DNA of 64,000 bases from Olsenella sp. SW781 (lineage in GTDB: Bacteria; Actinomycetota; Coriobacteriia; Coriobacteriales; Atopobiaceae). Made by a program: the position numbers and the translations under genes. The DNA lies in the NCBI RefSeq assembly GCF_012027725.1, contig NZ_SJOU01000015.1, forward strand, positions 1 through 64,000. The letters run 5' to 3'. Positions 7,993 to 16,641 of this stretch are shown in pieces. The stretch's first letter is position 1. Each line of letters begins with the position of its first letter. The notes under the pieces are model-generated. The model saw nothing but the letters and a program-made list of their open reading frames with translations, made no database searches and was not told the origin of the DNA.

Positions 7993-8781
7993 ATGGCGTC
8001 CCGTCCCGAGCCCGCCCGCGCGCGTCGCGTGCTCACGCCGCTTCTGACCGTCGCGGCGCTTCTCGCCCTGTGGCAGGCCGTCGTGGGCGTGGGGATCGTC
8101 CCCAACTTCCTGCTGCCCACGCCGGTGCAGGTGGTCCAGTCCCTCGTGGAGGACGCCCCACTGCTCGCGAGCCACTGCGTGACCACGCTTGCCGAGGCCG
8201 CTGCCGGCCTTGCGGCAGGCGTTGCGCTGGGCTTTGTCTTTGCGGTGCTCATGGATCGCTTCGAGGGCTTCTACCTGGCCTTCGAGCCGCTCATGACCAT
8301 CTCGCAGACCATCCCCACCGTGGCCATAGCCCCGCTTCTGGTGCTGTGGCTCGGCTACGGCGCGCTGCCCAAGGTCGTGCTCGTGATCATCTCGACGTTC
8401 TTCCCGATCACGGTGTCTCTGGCCTCGGGGTTCCGCTCGGTGGACCCGGACGTCATCGACCTCATGCGCACGATGAACGCCTCGCGCTGGCAGATCTTCT
8501 GGTACGCCAAGCTGCCCGCCGCGACGGAGCAGTTCTTCAGCGGCCTCAAGATCTCCGCCACCTACGCCATCGTCGGCGCGGTCATCGCCGAGTGGCTCGG
8601 CGGCAACGTGGGCCTCGGCGTCTACATGACGCGCGTGCGCAAGTCCTTCTCGTATGACCGCATGTTTGCCTCGATCATCGTCATCTCCGCGCTGTCGCTC
8701 GCCCTCATGAAGCTCGTGGAGCTCGCCCAGCGCACGTGCATGCCCTGGAAGCGGGCAGAAAGGAACAGCAATGAGCGATAA
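7993..8781 (+). CDS. thiX: ABC transporter permease, thiamine-precursor type (ThiX-like)
   Basis: This 262-aa permease of the BPD/NitT-TauT class has about six membrane helices. Its coupling loop is SRWQIFWYAKLPAATEQFF followed by ISATYAIVGAVIAEWLGG. With the adjoining binding protein and ATPase it should import hydroxymethylpyrimidine or a thiamine breakdown product. The ATG at 7993 is used; an alternative TTG at 7960 lies inside the preceding gene. It begins one base after the preceding stop codon and overlaps the next gene by 11 bp. Confidence 0.88.
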   Translation: MASRPEPARARRVLTPLLTVAALLALWQAVVGVGIVPNFLLPTPVQVVQSLVEDAPLLASHCVTTLAEAAAGLAAGVALGFVFAVLMDRFEGFYLAFEPLMTISQTIPTVAIAPLLVLWLGYGALPKVVLVIISTFFPITVSLASGFRSVDPDVIDLMRTMNASRWQIFWYAKLPAATEQFFSGLKISATYAIVGAVIAEWLGGNVGLGVYMTRVRKSFSYDRMFASIIVISALSLALMKLVELAQRTCMPWKRAERNSNER

Positions 8782-9820
8782 GAACCTCGCCAGGAACCTC
8801 AGCCGCCGCCAGTTCGTCGCCGCCGCGGGCGCCGCCGCGACGACCGCGGCCCTCGCGGCCTGCGACGGCGCGCAGGCCCCCGCCGCTGACGACGCCTCCG
8901 GCTCCGCGGACGGCGGGAAGACCAAGGTCTCCTTCGTCCTGGACTACACCCCCAACACCAACCACACCGGCATCTACGTGGCGCTCGCCGAGGGCTACTT
9001 CGACGAGGAGGGCCTCGAGGTGGAGATCATCCAGCCGCCCGCGGACGGCGCGGACGCCCTCATCGGCGCCGGCGGCGCGCAGATGGGCGTCTCCTACCAG
9101 GACTACATCGCAAACAACCTGGCCTCCGACCAGCCGATGCCCTACTCCGCCGTGGCCGCGATCATCCAGCACAACACCTCCGGCATCATGAGCCGCGAGG
9201 AGGACGGCGTCACGCACCCCGCCGCCATGGAGGGCCACACCTACGCCACGTGGGACATGCCCGTCGAGCAGGCCACCGTGCGCCATTGCGTCGAGGCCGA
9301 CGGCGGCGACTGGTCCAAGGTCGAGCTCGTGCCGTACGAGGTGGACGACGAGGTCAGCGGCCTGCGCGCCAACATGTTCGACACCGTGTGGGTCTACGAG
9401 GCCTGGGCCGTCCAGAACGCCGTGGTGCAGGACTTCCCGTACAACTACTTCAGCTTCATCTCGGTGGACCCGGTCTTTGACTACTACACGCCGGTCATCG
9501 CCGCCAACGACGACTTCGCCAAGGAGAACCCCGAGGCCGTGAGGGCGTTCTTGCGCGCGGCCAAGAGGGGCTACGAGTACGCCGTGGAGAACCCCGACGC
9601 CGCGGCGGACATCCTCTGCGAGCAGGTGCCCGAGCTCGACTCCGCGCTCGTCCACCAGAGCCAGACCTACCTCGCCGACCAGTACGTCGCCGACGCCGAG
9701 GCCTGGGGCGTCATCGACCCCGAGCGCTGGGCCGCCTTCTACCAGTGGCTGAACGACAACGAGCTCGTGAACAACCAGCTCGACGTCAACGCCGGCTACG
9801 ACCTCTCCTTCCTGGAGTAG
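8771..9820 (+). CDS. thiY: Thiamine-precursor-binding lipoprotein (ThiY/NMT1-like)
   Basis: This 349-aa protein has a Tat-type signal (SRRQFV, residues 11-16) ending in a lipobox with Cys31, so it is probably exported folded and lipid-anchored. The mature part is an NMT1/THI5-like solute-binding domain starting LDYTPNTNHTGIYVALAEGYF. The TPP riboswitch upstream makes a thiamine precursor such as hydroxymethylpyrimidine or formylaminopyrimidine the likely ligand. The ATG follows AAAGGA and lies inside the end of thiX. Confidence 0.9.
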   Translation: MSDKNLARNLSRRQFVAAAGAAATTAALAACDGAQAPAADDASGSADGGKTKVSFVLDYTPNTNHTGIYVALAEGYFDEEGLEVEIIQPPADGADALIGAGGAQMGVSYQDYIANNLASDQPMPYSAVAAIIQHNTSGIMSREEDGVTHPAAMEGHTYATWDMPVEQATVRHCVEADGGDWSKVELVPYEVDDEVSGLRANMFDTVWVYEAWAVQNAVVQDFPYNYFSFISVDPVFDYYTPVIAANDDFAKENPEAVRAFLRAAKRGYEYAVENPDAAADILCEQVPELDSALVHQSQTYLADQYVADAEAWGVIDPERWAAFYQWLNDNELVNNQLDVNAGYDLSFLE

Positions 9821-9822
9821 GC

Positions 9823-10596
9823 GTGGGCGCTGGCGAGAAGAACGTGGTGCCCGCGCTCGAGGCGCGCGACCTGACGCTGTCCTGGGACGGCGAGCATATC
9901 GTCGTCCAGGGCGTGTCCGTTGACGTCGCTCCCGGCGAGGTCTGCTGCCTCGTGGGCCGCTCCGGCTGCGGAAAGACCACGATCCTGCACGCGCTCGCCG
10001 GCCTCACGACGCCTGTGTCCGGTCGCGTCCTCCTGCATGGCGAGGACGTGACCGGCCGGCCGGGCCGCGTGAGCTACATGCTGCAGAAGGACCTGCTGCT
10101 GCCGAGCCGCCGCATCATCGACAACGTGTGCCTGCCGCTCGTGCTCGCGGGCATGAAGAAGACCGACGCCCGTGCCAAGGCCGCCCCGCTCTTCGAGCGC
10201 TTCGGCCTCGCGGGCTGCGAGCGCAAGTGGCCGAGCGAGCTCTCCGGCGGCATGCGCCAGCGCGCGGCGTTCCTGCGCACCTACCTCATGGGCGCGGACG
10301 TGACGCTCTTGGACGAGCCCTTCTCGGCGCTCGACGCCCTCACGCGCACGGACGTGCGCCGGTGGTTCGTGGGCGTGGCGGCCGAGCTGGGGCTCTCCGC
10401 GCTCGTGATCACGCATGACGTGGACGAGGCCGTCTCCATGGCGAGCCGGATCTACGTGCTCGCGGGTGCGCCGGCTGCGGGCGAGCCCAGCCACGTGGCG
10501 GGCATCGTGCCCGTGGAACGCGTGAACAGCGAGCACTTCGAGCTCACCGACGAGTACCTCGCCGCCAAGCGCGAGGTCATGGCGCTTCTGGGGTAG
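9823..10596 (+). CDS. thiZ: ABC transporter ATP-binding protein (ThiZ-like)
   Basis: This 257-aa ATPase has Walker A GRSGCGKTT, signature LSGGMRQR, Walker B VTLLDEP and H-loop ITHD. It powers the ThiXY importer. The GTG at 9823 lies 6 nt after GGAG, which overlaps the thiY stop; the frame is open further upstream but without a ribosome site. The N-terminus Met-Gly-Ala-Gly-Glu-Lys-Asn is encoded by the abundant word GGCGAGAAGAAC (9832-9843). Confidence 0.9.
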   Translation: MGAGEKNVVPALEARDLTLSWDGEHIVVQGVSVDVAPGEVCCLVGRSGCGKTTILHALAGLTTPVSGRVLLHGEDVTGRPGRVSYMLQKDLLLPSRRIIDNVCLPLVLAGMKKTDARAKAAPLFERFGLAGCERKWPSELSGGMRQRAAFLRTYLMGADVTLLDEPFSALDALTRTDVRRWFVGVAAELGLSALVITHDVDEAVSMASRIYVLAGAPAAGEPSHVAGIVPVERVNSEHFELTDEYLAAKREVMALLG

Positions 10597-10646
10597 CCGC
10601 CGCCGACCCGAGGCCCTTCTCGGTGGCTCAATGTGCCCATATCAAA

Positions 10647-10716
10647 TCTGGCCGCGGCTTTTTGGCGCTTTCGTCCCCCTCGGGAGGGCAAAAAGCGCCA
10701 AAAAGCCGCGGCCAGA
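10647..10716. repeat. Perfect 25-bp inverted repeat with 20-nt loop
   Basis: The arms at 10647-10671 and 10692-10716 are exact reverse complements (TCTGGCCGCGGC on the left edge, a TTTTTGGCGCTTT inner part). The loop CGTCCCCCTCGGGAGGGCAA is itself partly self-complementary. The element stands 50 nt after thiZ and could act as a 3' boundary, but lacks a T-tract. It is the main feature of the gap 10597-10919. Confidence 0.9.
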
Positions 10717-10728
10717 ATTTATGTTGTA

Positions 10729-10782
10729 GGCGAGAAGGGCGCGTGGGCGAGAAGGGTGAGCGGGCGAGTGGGCGAGAAGAAC
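10729..10782. repeat. Triple GGCGAGAAG array
   Basis: Three copies of GGCGAGAAG start at 10729, 10746 and 10771, the last being a full GGCGAGAAGAAC. The array directly follows the 25-bp palindrome. No gene covers it. Confidence 0.85.
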
Positions 10783-10880
10783 GAATGGCCGAGAGACCCC
10801 GCGCATCGTAAGCAAGGAATAACGGCGGTGTAAGGCTCGCGCAAGGGGAGGGGAACGATCCGTAAAAGGTCTTCCCCCGG

Positions 10881-10905
10881 ACGTATCGTTAGGGCATCGA
10901 TACGT
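10881..10905. promoter_or_regulatory. Inverted repeat upstream of the VWA/TelA operon
   Basis: ACGTATCG (10881-10888) and CGATACGT (10898-10905) form a perfect 8-bp inverted repeat with a 9-nt spacer, just ahead of the ribosome binding site of the first gene. It could be an operator or a leader hairpin. Confidence 0.45.
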
Positions 10906-10919
10906 CTGAAGGGAGCTTC

Positions 10920-12074
10920 GTGGGAGCAAGGACCAGGACCCTCGTCGCCGGAGTCGCGCTCATCGTGGTGGCGGCGGCGCTCGCTGTGGGGATTGCGCTC
11001 TTCTCCAACGGGACGGTGCCCGGGCAGGGCCCCAGCGAGGCATCCGGGGACGCGCCTGCCGAGCAGTCGCTCACGGTGGTCCGCGGCGTCATCGGCTCCG
11101 AGAAGGAGTCGCTTTTCGCGGACCCCGAGGCCAAGGAGATCTTCGCTCGCTACGGGCTCGACGTTCAGGTCACGACGTCGGGCTCCTGGGCCATGGCGGA
11201 GCGCGAGGGCATCGAGGGGTCGGACTTCGCCTCGCCCTCCTCTGAGATCGCGGCCGCGCACATCGAGGACGTCCACGGCGACGCCGTTCTCTCCACCACG
11301 CGTCCCTTCTACTCGCCGCTTGCCATAGCCACCGGCGAGACGGTCCTCGCCGTTCTCGGGCAGAACGGCCTCGCCGAACAGCGTGACGGCGTCTGGTATC
11401 TCGACATGGCCGCCTACCTCGATGCCGTCGCCAACGGCAGGCGCTGGACGGACCTCGCGGGCTCCGAGGCCTATCCCTCGAGCAGAAACGTCATGATCAC
11501 CACCACCGACGTGCGCTCCTCCAACTCCGCGCTCATGTATCTCAGCCTCGCGAGCTACGTCCTCAACGGCAACGCCGTGGTCACAAGCGAGGATGCGGGG
11601 CGCCAGCAGGCCACGGACGCTCTCGCGCGCCTTTTCCTCGACCAGGGCTACTCGCAGTCCTCATCCGCGGGACCGTGGGAGTCCTTCCTCTCCAAGGGGC
11701 CCATGAACCAGCCGCTCACGCTCATCTACGAGAGCCAGTACCTCGAGGCCCAGATGAACGAGCCCACGCGTGTGACCGACGAGATGCGCATCTGCTACCC
11801 CGCGCCCACCATTTTCTCGGACCACGTGGTCGTGGCCTTCTCCGAGGCGGGGCAGCGGGTCCAGGACGTGCTGGACAACGACCCTGACATGGCGCGCGTC
11901 ATCGCCCGGCACGGGTTTCGCCTCAACGGCTCCAACTCGGGCGTCTTCTCCGAGCAGGTAGGGGAGGCCGGACTCACTGGATACGCTGCGGACGGCACGT
12001 TTATCGACGCCGCCCAGGCTCCCAGCTACGAGGTGGCGGACGCCATGCTCCAGACCATCGAGGCGCTGTACTAG
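10920..12074 (+). CDS. Membrane-anchored substrate-binding-like protein
   Basis: This 384-aa protein has one N-terminal hydrophobic helix (about residues 8-29) and no lipobox, then an extracellular domain. The domain begins VVRGVIGSEKESLFADPEAKEIFARYGL and later has ATGETVLAVL and MYLSLASYVLNGN. The layout resembles bacterial extracellular solute-binding domains. The GTG start follows AAGGGAG. It heads an operon with a VWA lipoprotein, an XpaC-like protein and TelA, so a role in the same envelope process is likely. The function is not established. Confidence 0.65.
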   Translation: MGARTRTLVAGVALIVVAAALAVGIALFSNGTVPGQGPSEASGDAPAEQSLTVVRGVIGSEKESLFADPEAKEIFARYGLDVQVTTSGSWAMAEREGIEGSDFASPSSEIAAAHIEDVHGDAVLSTTRPFYSPLAIATGETVLAVLGQNGLAEQRDGVWYLDMAAYLDAVANGRRWTDLAGSEAYPSSRNVMITTTDVRSSNSALMYLSLASYVLNGNAVVTSEDAGRQQATDALARLFLDQGYSQSSSAGPWESFLSKGPMNQPLTLIYESQYLEAQMNEPTRVTDEMRICYPAPTIFSDHVVVAFSEAGQRVQDVLDNDPDMARVIARHGFRLNGSNSGVFSEQVGEAGLTGYAADGTFIDAAQAPSYEVADAMLQTIEALY

Positions 12075-12094
12075 CGCCGGGGAGGAGAGGGACC

Positions 12095-13717
12095 ATGCTG
12101 AACGCACCCGTCACACGCCGCCGCTGGCTCGCCGTTCTTCTCGCCCTGGGCTGCGCGCTTGGCTGCGTGGCCGCCCTGCCCGCCTGCACGGGCGGCGGGC
12201 CCGCGCAGGGCGAGCCCCAGGGACGGCCCGCCAGCGAGGACGTCGACTCCGAGCCCGCGGTCGACGTCTCGGGCACGACGCTGCGCGTGCTCGCGGGCTC
12301 GGAGGTCCAGGACATGCTGCCCATCCTGGAGGACGCCGAAGCGGAACTGGGGATCTCGGTGGAGCTTGAGTACATGGGAACGCTCGACGGCACGGAGGCG
12401 GTCATGGCGGGCGAGGGGGACTACGACGCCACGTGGTTTCCGTCCAACGCCTACATGAGCCTCTTTGACGAGAAGGGCTCGCTCGTCTCGCAGGAGACCT
12501 CGATCATGCGGACGCCGGTGGTGCTCGGCGTGAGGGCAGATCGCGCTGTCGAGCTCGGCTGGGACGAGGAGAGCCCCACGTGGGCCGAGGTCGTGGACGC
12601 CGCCGCCTCGGGCGAGTTCTCCTATGGCATGTCCAGCCCGGTCTCGTCCAACAGCGGCTTCTCCGCGCTGGTGGAGCTCGCGACGGCGCTCTCGGGAACG
12701 GGCGTTGCCATCTCAGCCGACGACGTCTCGCTCGTGGCGGCTGACCTCACGCGCTTTGCCCAGGGGCAGGCGCTCACGAGCGGCTCTTCGGGCTGGCTCA
12801 TGGAGGCCTACGACAAGGACGCGTCCGCCGTCGACGGCATCTTCAACTACGAGTCGCTCATCCTGCAGGACGAGGGGCTCGTGGAGGTGATCCCGCAGGA
12901 CGGCGTCATCACCGCGGACTACCCGCTCACGCTGCTCTCCGGCCGCGGGGAGGACGCCGAGGCGGCGTATCGGGCGCTCGTGGACTACCTGCGTCGCGAT
13001 GACGTGCAGCGGCGCATCGCGGACGAGACGCTCCGCCGCACGGCCGCGACGACGCCCGATGACGCGCGGATGGTCTTTGAGATCCCCTTCCCCAACCGTC
13101 TCGAGACGGTGCGCGCCCTGCTCTCCAGCTGGGTCGCCGACGTGCGCAAGCCCGCCAACATGGTCTTTCAGATCGACACCTCGGGCTCCATGGAGGGCGC
13201 GCGCCTCGACGCGCTCAAGGCTGCGCTCGTCTCCCTCACGGACACCGGAGCGGACGGCACGACCTCGCTCCTCACGTTCCAGCCGCGAGAGACGGTGCAC
13301 TTCGTCGAGTTTGGCTCGGAGATCAAGAGCGAGAAGGACCTCGAGGTGGCGGCGGACGGAGACCTCTCCGACGTGCGCGCCTACGTGGAGGGGCTTCGCA
13401 CGGCGGGCAACACGGCAATCTACGGCACCCTGCAGCACTCCCTCGAGCTGGCGGCGCAGAGCCGCTCGGACGACAACGTGACGTCGGTCGTGCTCTTCTC
13501 GGACGGGGAGAACACCGACTACCCGGGCATCGCCGAGTTCTCCTCCTGGTACGAGGCCACGCCCGAGGTCCAGGGCATCCCCGTCTACGCGATTCTCTTC
13601 GGCGAGACCAGCAGGGCGGAGATGGAGCAGCTCACCCAGCTGACGGGCGGGCGCGCCTTTGACGCCGCGGACGGCGACCTCACCGCCGCCTTCAAGGAGA
13701 TACGCGGCTATCTGTAA
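12095..13717 (+). CDS. VWA-domain lipoprotein with solute-binding domain
   Basis: This 540-aa protein has a signal peptide and lipobox with Cys31. An extracellular solute-binding-type domain (about residues 55-345) leads into a C-terminal von Willebrand A domain. The VWA MIDAS motif DTSGS is at residues 361-365, followed by a conserved LFSDGENTDY region. This combination suggests a metal-dependent adhesion or scaffold role at the cell surface. The ATG follows GGAGGAGAGG. The TAA stop lies inside a GGGGACGGG-type repeat (13712-13757). Confidence 0.8.
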   Translation: MLNAPVTRRRWLAVLLALGCALGCVAALPACTGGGPAQGEPQGRPASEDVDSEPAVDVSGTTLRVLAGSEVQDMLPILEDAEAELGISVELEYMGTLDGTEAVMAGEGDYDATWFPSNAYMSLFDEKGSLVSQETSIMRTPVVLGVRADRAVELGWDEESPTWAEVVDAAASGEFSYGMSSPVSSNSGFSALVELATALSGTGVAISADDVSLVAADLTRFAQGQALTSGSSGWLMEAYDKDASAVDGIFNYESLILQDEGLVEVIPQDGVITADYPLTLLSGRGEDAEAAYRALVDYLRRDDVQRRIADETLRRTAATTPDDARMVFEIPFPNRLETVRALLSSWVADVRKPANMVFQIDTSGSMEGARLDALKAALVSLTDTGADGTTSLLTFQPRETVHFVEFGSEIKSEKDLEVAADGDLSDVRAYVEGLRTAGNTAIYGTLQHSLELAAQSRSDDNVTSVVLFSDGENTDYPGIAEFSSWYEATPEVQGIPVYAILFGETSRAEMEQLTQLTGGRAFDAADGDLTAAFKEIRGYL

Positions 13718-13757
13718 ATTGGGGACGGGTTTGTTCTCTCAGAGAAAACGGGACAGG
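13712..13757. repeat. GGGGAC-core repeat carrying a stop codon
   Basis: CTGTAAATTGGGGACGGGTT starts at 13712, and its TAA is the stop of the VWA gene. It continues into a hairpin (GTTCTCTC / AGAGAAAAC) and ends with GGGACAGG. The same 20 bases occur at 34454, between sufU and rrf2. Confidence 0.85.
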
Positions 13758-13796
13758 TTGGGGGCGCCCGCCACGTCGCCACGGATGGGAGGTTCG

Positions 13797-14483
13797 ATGC
13801 CAGGGGAACGGGGTCTCGTGCTCGGGATGTCGGCGGCGGTCTTCGTCGTGTTCTGCGTCTCCGCCCTTCTTGCCTCGGGGCTCGCCGCTCAGGTGGCGCT
13901 CGTGGTCGTCGGCGCCCTCATGTCCGCAGGCTCATGGCTGCTGCTCACCTCGCTCAACATGCCTCGCCACGTGGCGGCGATAGACCTGGACGCACTCGTC
14001 GGGGCCGATCCCACGCTCAAGGAGTCCGCCGAGGCCGTGAGTGGCATGGCGGGCCGCATCGACGAGGCGTGCGCCGCGGACAGCCCCCGCGGCATCGCGG
14101 CGGAGTCCGAGCGGCTGCGGGCCCTCGTGTCCTCCATGGCGGAGCTCGTGGAGCTGCCCGAGTTTGCCACGGCCGGGGCGGAGGAGGACCGCCACCTCGT
14201 CCTTTCGCTTGCCACCACGTGGCTGCCGGGCGCCTGGGACCAGCTCGTGACCAACGTCCGCTACCTGGGGTTTGGCGGTCGGGCGAGCTCGCGCGCCAGG
14301 CGGAACGTGACCGCGCTCGACGAGCAGTGCGCGCATGTTGCCGGCGCGCTCGACCGCATACGGACCAACATCGTCGACGGGGCCTCCGCGAAGATCGAGA
14401 CGGGCTCCGACTACTTGCGCCAGCGTCTCGGCCATCGGTCGCCCGAGCTCTCCTTGGGGGAGCCGCCCGATGACCTCCCGTAG
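13797..14483 (+). CDS. XpaC-like membrane protein
   Basis: This 228-aa protein has two N-terminal transmembrane segments (about residues 8-48) and then a helical cytoplasmic domain. The layout resembles XpaC (5-bromo-4-chloroindolyl phosphate hydrolysis protein), which commonly accompanies TelA. The ATG at 13797 follows GGGAGG at 5-nt spacing; upstream in-frame codons run through a repeat. The identification rests on topology and on telA being next, so it is moderate. Confidence 0.6.
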   Translation: MPGERGLVLGMSAAVFVVFCVSALLASGLAAQVALVVVGALMSAGSWLLLTSLNMPRHVAAIDLDALVGADPTLKESAEAVSGMAGRIDEACAADSPRGIAAESERLRALVSSMAELVELPEFATAGAEEDRHLVLSLATTWLPGAWDQLVTNVRYLGFGGRASSRARRNVTALDEQCAHVAGALDRIRTNIVDGASAKIETGSDYLRQRLGHRSPELSLGEPPDDLP

Positions 14484-14532
14484 CCGACGGAACGATTCGA
14501 CACTTGGATCTGACACTTGGAGAGGAGCCATC

Positions 14533-15714
14533 ATGGCACACGACCTTCTCGACGCGCCCGACGACAGCTTTGACCTGGAGGTGACGCCGGCGCCGGAGCC
14601 CGTCAAGACCGAGGGCGCCCTCGCGCAGGTGCCCGCGCCGAGCCCCGAGGAGCTCCTGCGCCTGAGCGGCAACGCCAGCTCCTGGGTTGCCAAGGTGGCC
14701 GCCCTGCCGCCCCAGAGCCTGGAGTTCAAGCAGGAGGTCGACGCGATCTTCGAGGTGGGGTCCGACGCCTTTCTGGAGACGGCCAGCACCTCGAGCCGCT
14801 TTCTTGAGCAGTCCCTGGCGACGTCGAAGAGCGGAGGCGCCCAGGAGCAGGTCTCCAGGAGCCTCGTGGACCTGCGCAACGAGGTCGACGAGCTCGCGCC
14901 AGGGGAGGACACCTTCGCCGACCGCCTGCTGGGGACTCTGCCCTTCGCCAATCGCGTGAAGCGCTACTTCAAGCGCTATGAGTCAAACCAGCAGCAGCTC
15001 AACGCCATCCTGCTGTCGCTCGGCAAGGGTCAGGACCTGCTGCGCAAGGACAACGCCGCCCTCAACGTGGAGCGCCGCAGCCTCTGGGGCAACCTGGGCA
15101 CCCTCAAGCGCGCCTACGAGCTGCTTACGAGCATCGATGGCGAGCTCGTGGCGCGCATCGACCGGGAGCGTGCGGCGGGCAACGCCGAGCTGGCGGCATC
15201 GCTCGAGAGAGACGCCCTGTTCGCGGTGCGCCAGCGTCGCCAGGACGTGCAGACGCAGGCCGCCGTGACCATCCAGGCCTACCTCTCGATGGGCATCATC
15301 CAGCAGAACAACGACCAGCTCGTGCGTGGCGTCGAGCGCGCCAAGACCACCACGGTGACCGCGCTGCGCACGGCCGTGATCGTGGCGCAGTCGCTCGAGA
15401 ACCAGAAGCTCGTGCTCGACCAGATCGACGCGGTCAACAAGACCACGGACGCCATGATTGACCGCACGAGCAAGCTCCTGCAGGAGAACTCCCTGCGCAC
15501 GCAGCAGCAGGCGGTCTCGAGTGGCGTCTCCCCGGAGACGCTGCGCCGGGCCTATGATGCGGTCTTCTCCACGCTTGACAGCATCGACAAGTTCCGCGAG
15601 CAGGCAAACGAGTCCTTCTCCAAGACCATTGACGTGCTGAACGACCAGCTCGAGCGCGCCCACGCCTATGCCGAGCGGATGAACCGCGACGGCGAGGGCG
15701 GCGCGACGGAATAG
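14533..15714 (+). CDS. telA: Toxic anion resistance protein TelA family
   Basis: This 393-aa soluble, mostly helical protein has the conserved TelA core PFANRVKRYFKRYESNQQQL followed by ILLSLGKGQDLLRKDNAAL, and long coiled-coil-like helices to the C-terminus. TelA homologues are linked to tellurite and envelope-active antimicrobial tolerance; the mechanism is unknown. The ATG at 14533 follows AGAGGAG. It is the last gene of the operon. The upstream gap has a small direct repeat of GACACTTGGA (about 14499 and 14512). Confidence 0.88.
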   Translation: MAHDLLDAPDDSFDLEVTPAPEPVKTEGALAQVPAPSPEELLRLSGNASSWVAKVAALPPQSLEFKQEVDAIFEVGSDAFLETASTSSRFLEQSLATSKSGGAQEQVSRSLVDLRNEVDELAPGEDTFADRLLGTLPFANRVKRYFKRYESNQQQLNAILLSLGKGQDLLRKDNAALNVERRSLWGNLGTLKRAYELLTSIDGELVARIDRERAAGNAELAASLERDALFAVRQRRQDVQTQAAVTIQAYLSMGIIQQNNDQLVRGVERAKTTTVTALRTAVIVAQSLENQKLVLDQIDAVNKTTDAMIDRTSKLLQENSLRTQQQAVSSGVSPETLRRAYDAVFSTLDSIDKFREQANESFSKTIDVLNDQLERAHAYAERMNRDGEGGATE

Positions 15715-15733
15715 TCGGCGGCACGGCCCCGCG

Positions 15734-16480
15734 CTATGCGCAGACGAGCTCCACGCCGGCCGCGGCGAGCTCGGTGCGCGCCTCGTTGCTCACGTGGGAG
15801 TCGGTGATCACGCTGACGTCCTTCTCGCCTAGCGCAAGCGGCACGGTTCCGCGGCGGCTGAACTTCTCGCTCTCCGTGAGCACCACCACGCGCTCGGCGT
15901 GCTCGGCCATGTCGCGCACGGCCTGGGCGCGCATCTGGTCGCTGTTGGTGAAGCCGGTGCGCGCCGAGAAGCCGTCCGTGCCGGCGAAAAGCTGGTCCAC
16001 GTAGAATCCCTCGACGCATGCGCGCACCATGGGGCCCACCATGACCTGCGAGTCCTTCTGGTAGATGCCGCCGATGAGCACGACCTTCACCGTGGGGTCG
16101 TCACGCACGGACGCCGCGATGAAGGCGCTGTTGGTGATGACGGTGACCTCGCGGCCCTCTGCCGCGAGCTGCGCCACGAGCAGCGCGCAGCAGCTCCCGC
16201 TCTCCACCATGATCGTGTCGCCGTCGTGCACCAGCCTGGCGGCGCGTTGGGCGATGGCGCGCTTCTCCTCGTAGTGATAGGCGAGGCGCCCCTCCACGTT
16301 GTCCGTGCTGCGCAGCACCGCGTAGCCGTGCTCGCGGCGGATGAGGTGGCGCCGCTCGAGCTCGGTGAGGTCCTTGCGCATGGTGACCTGCGACACGCCG
16401 AGCTCCTCGGCGAGCGCCGAGACCTCGACGCGCGTGCGCTCGGTGAGGATTTCGAGAATCCGGTTGGTGCGTGAGGGCAT
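15734..16480 (-). CDS. DeoR family transcriptional regulator
   Basis: This 248-aa protein has an N-terminal DeoR helix-turn-helix (RILEILTERTRVEVSALAEE, then LGVSQVTMRKDLTELE). The sugar-phosphate-sensing DeoRC domain follows, with the ESGSCCALLV and ITNSAFIA motifs and the GTDGFSARTGFTN segment. It adjoins a glycyl-radical activase, a glycyl-radical enzyme and a sugar-phosphate aldolase, which makes it their likely regulator. CTTACGAA boxes occur both before this gene and in the promoter region of the glycyl-radical enzyme. Confidence 0.9.
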   Translation of the reverse strand: MPSRTNRILEILTERTRVEVSALAEELGVSQVTMRKDLTELERRHLIRREHGYAVLRSTDNVEGRLAYHYEEKRAIAQRAARLVHDGDTIMVESGSCCALLVAQLAAEGREVTVITNSAFIAASVRDDPTVKVVLIGGIYQKDSQVMVGPMVRACVEGFYVDQLFAGTDGFSARTGFTNSDQMRAQAVRDMAEHAERVVVLTESEKFSRRGTVPLALGEKDVSVITDSHVSNEARTELAAAGVELVCA

Positions 16481-16502
16481 GACGTTCTCCTTTGAATGCC
16501 TA

Positions 16503-16539
16503 TTCGTAAGGAGTATTGCATAATGCGCTTACGAACGAA
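16503..16539. promoter_or_regulatory. Predicted DeoR-family operator (inverted boxes)
   Basis: TTCGTAAG (16503-16510) and CTTACGAA (16528-16535) form a perfect 8-bp inverted repeat with a 17-nt spacer, 23 nt upstream of the deoR start. The right box extends to CTTACGAACGAA, which recurs exactly at 17599-17610. Confidence 0.65.
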
Positions 16540-16568
16540 GCTCTCAAAGAATCGATAGCTCGTGCGAC

Positions 16569-16624
16569 TGTACACATGCGGTGTTTTTTGACCCTTAAGG
16601 CGCAAAAACAGGGGCATATGTACA
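16569..16624. repeat. Imperfect hairpin between activase and deoR
   Basis: TGTACACATGC (16569-16579) pairs with GCATATGTACA (16614-16624), with one mismatch. An inner GTGTTTTTTG/CAAAAACA pairing brackets CCTTAAGG. It lies just past the stop of the activase gene and may serve as a minus-strand terminator. Confidence 0.6.
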
Positions 16625-16641
16625 CTCCGGGGAAGTAGCCC

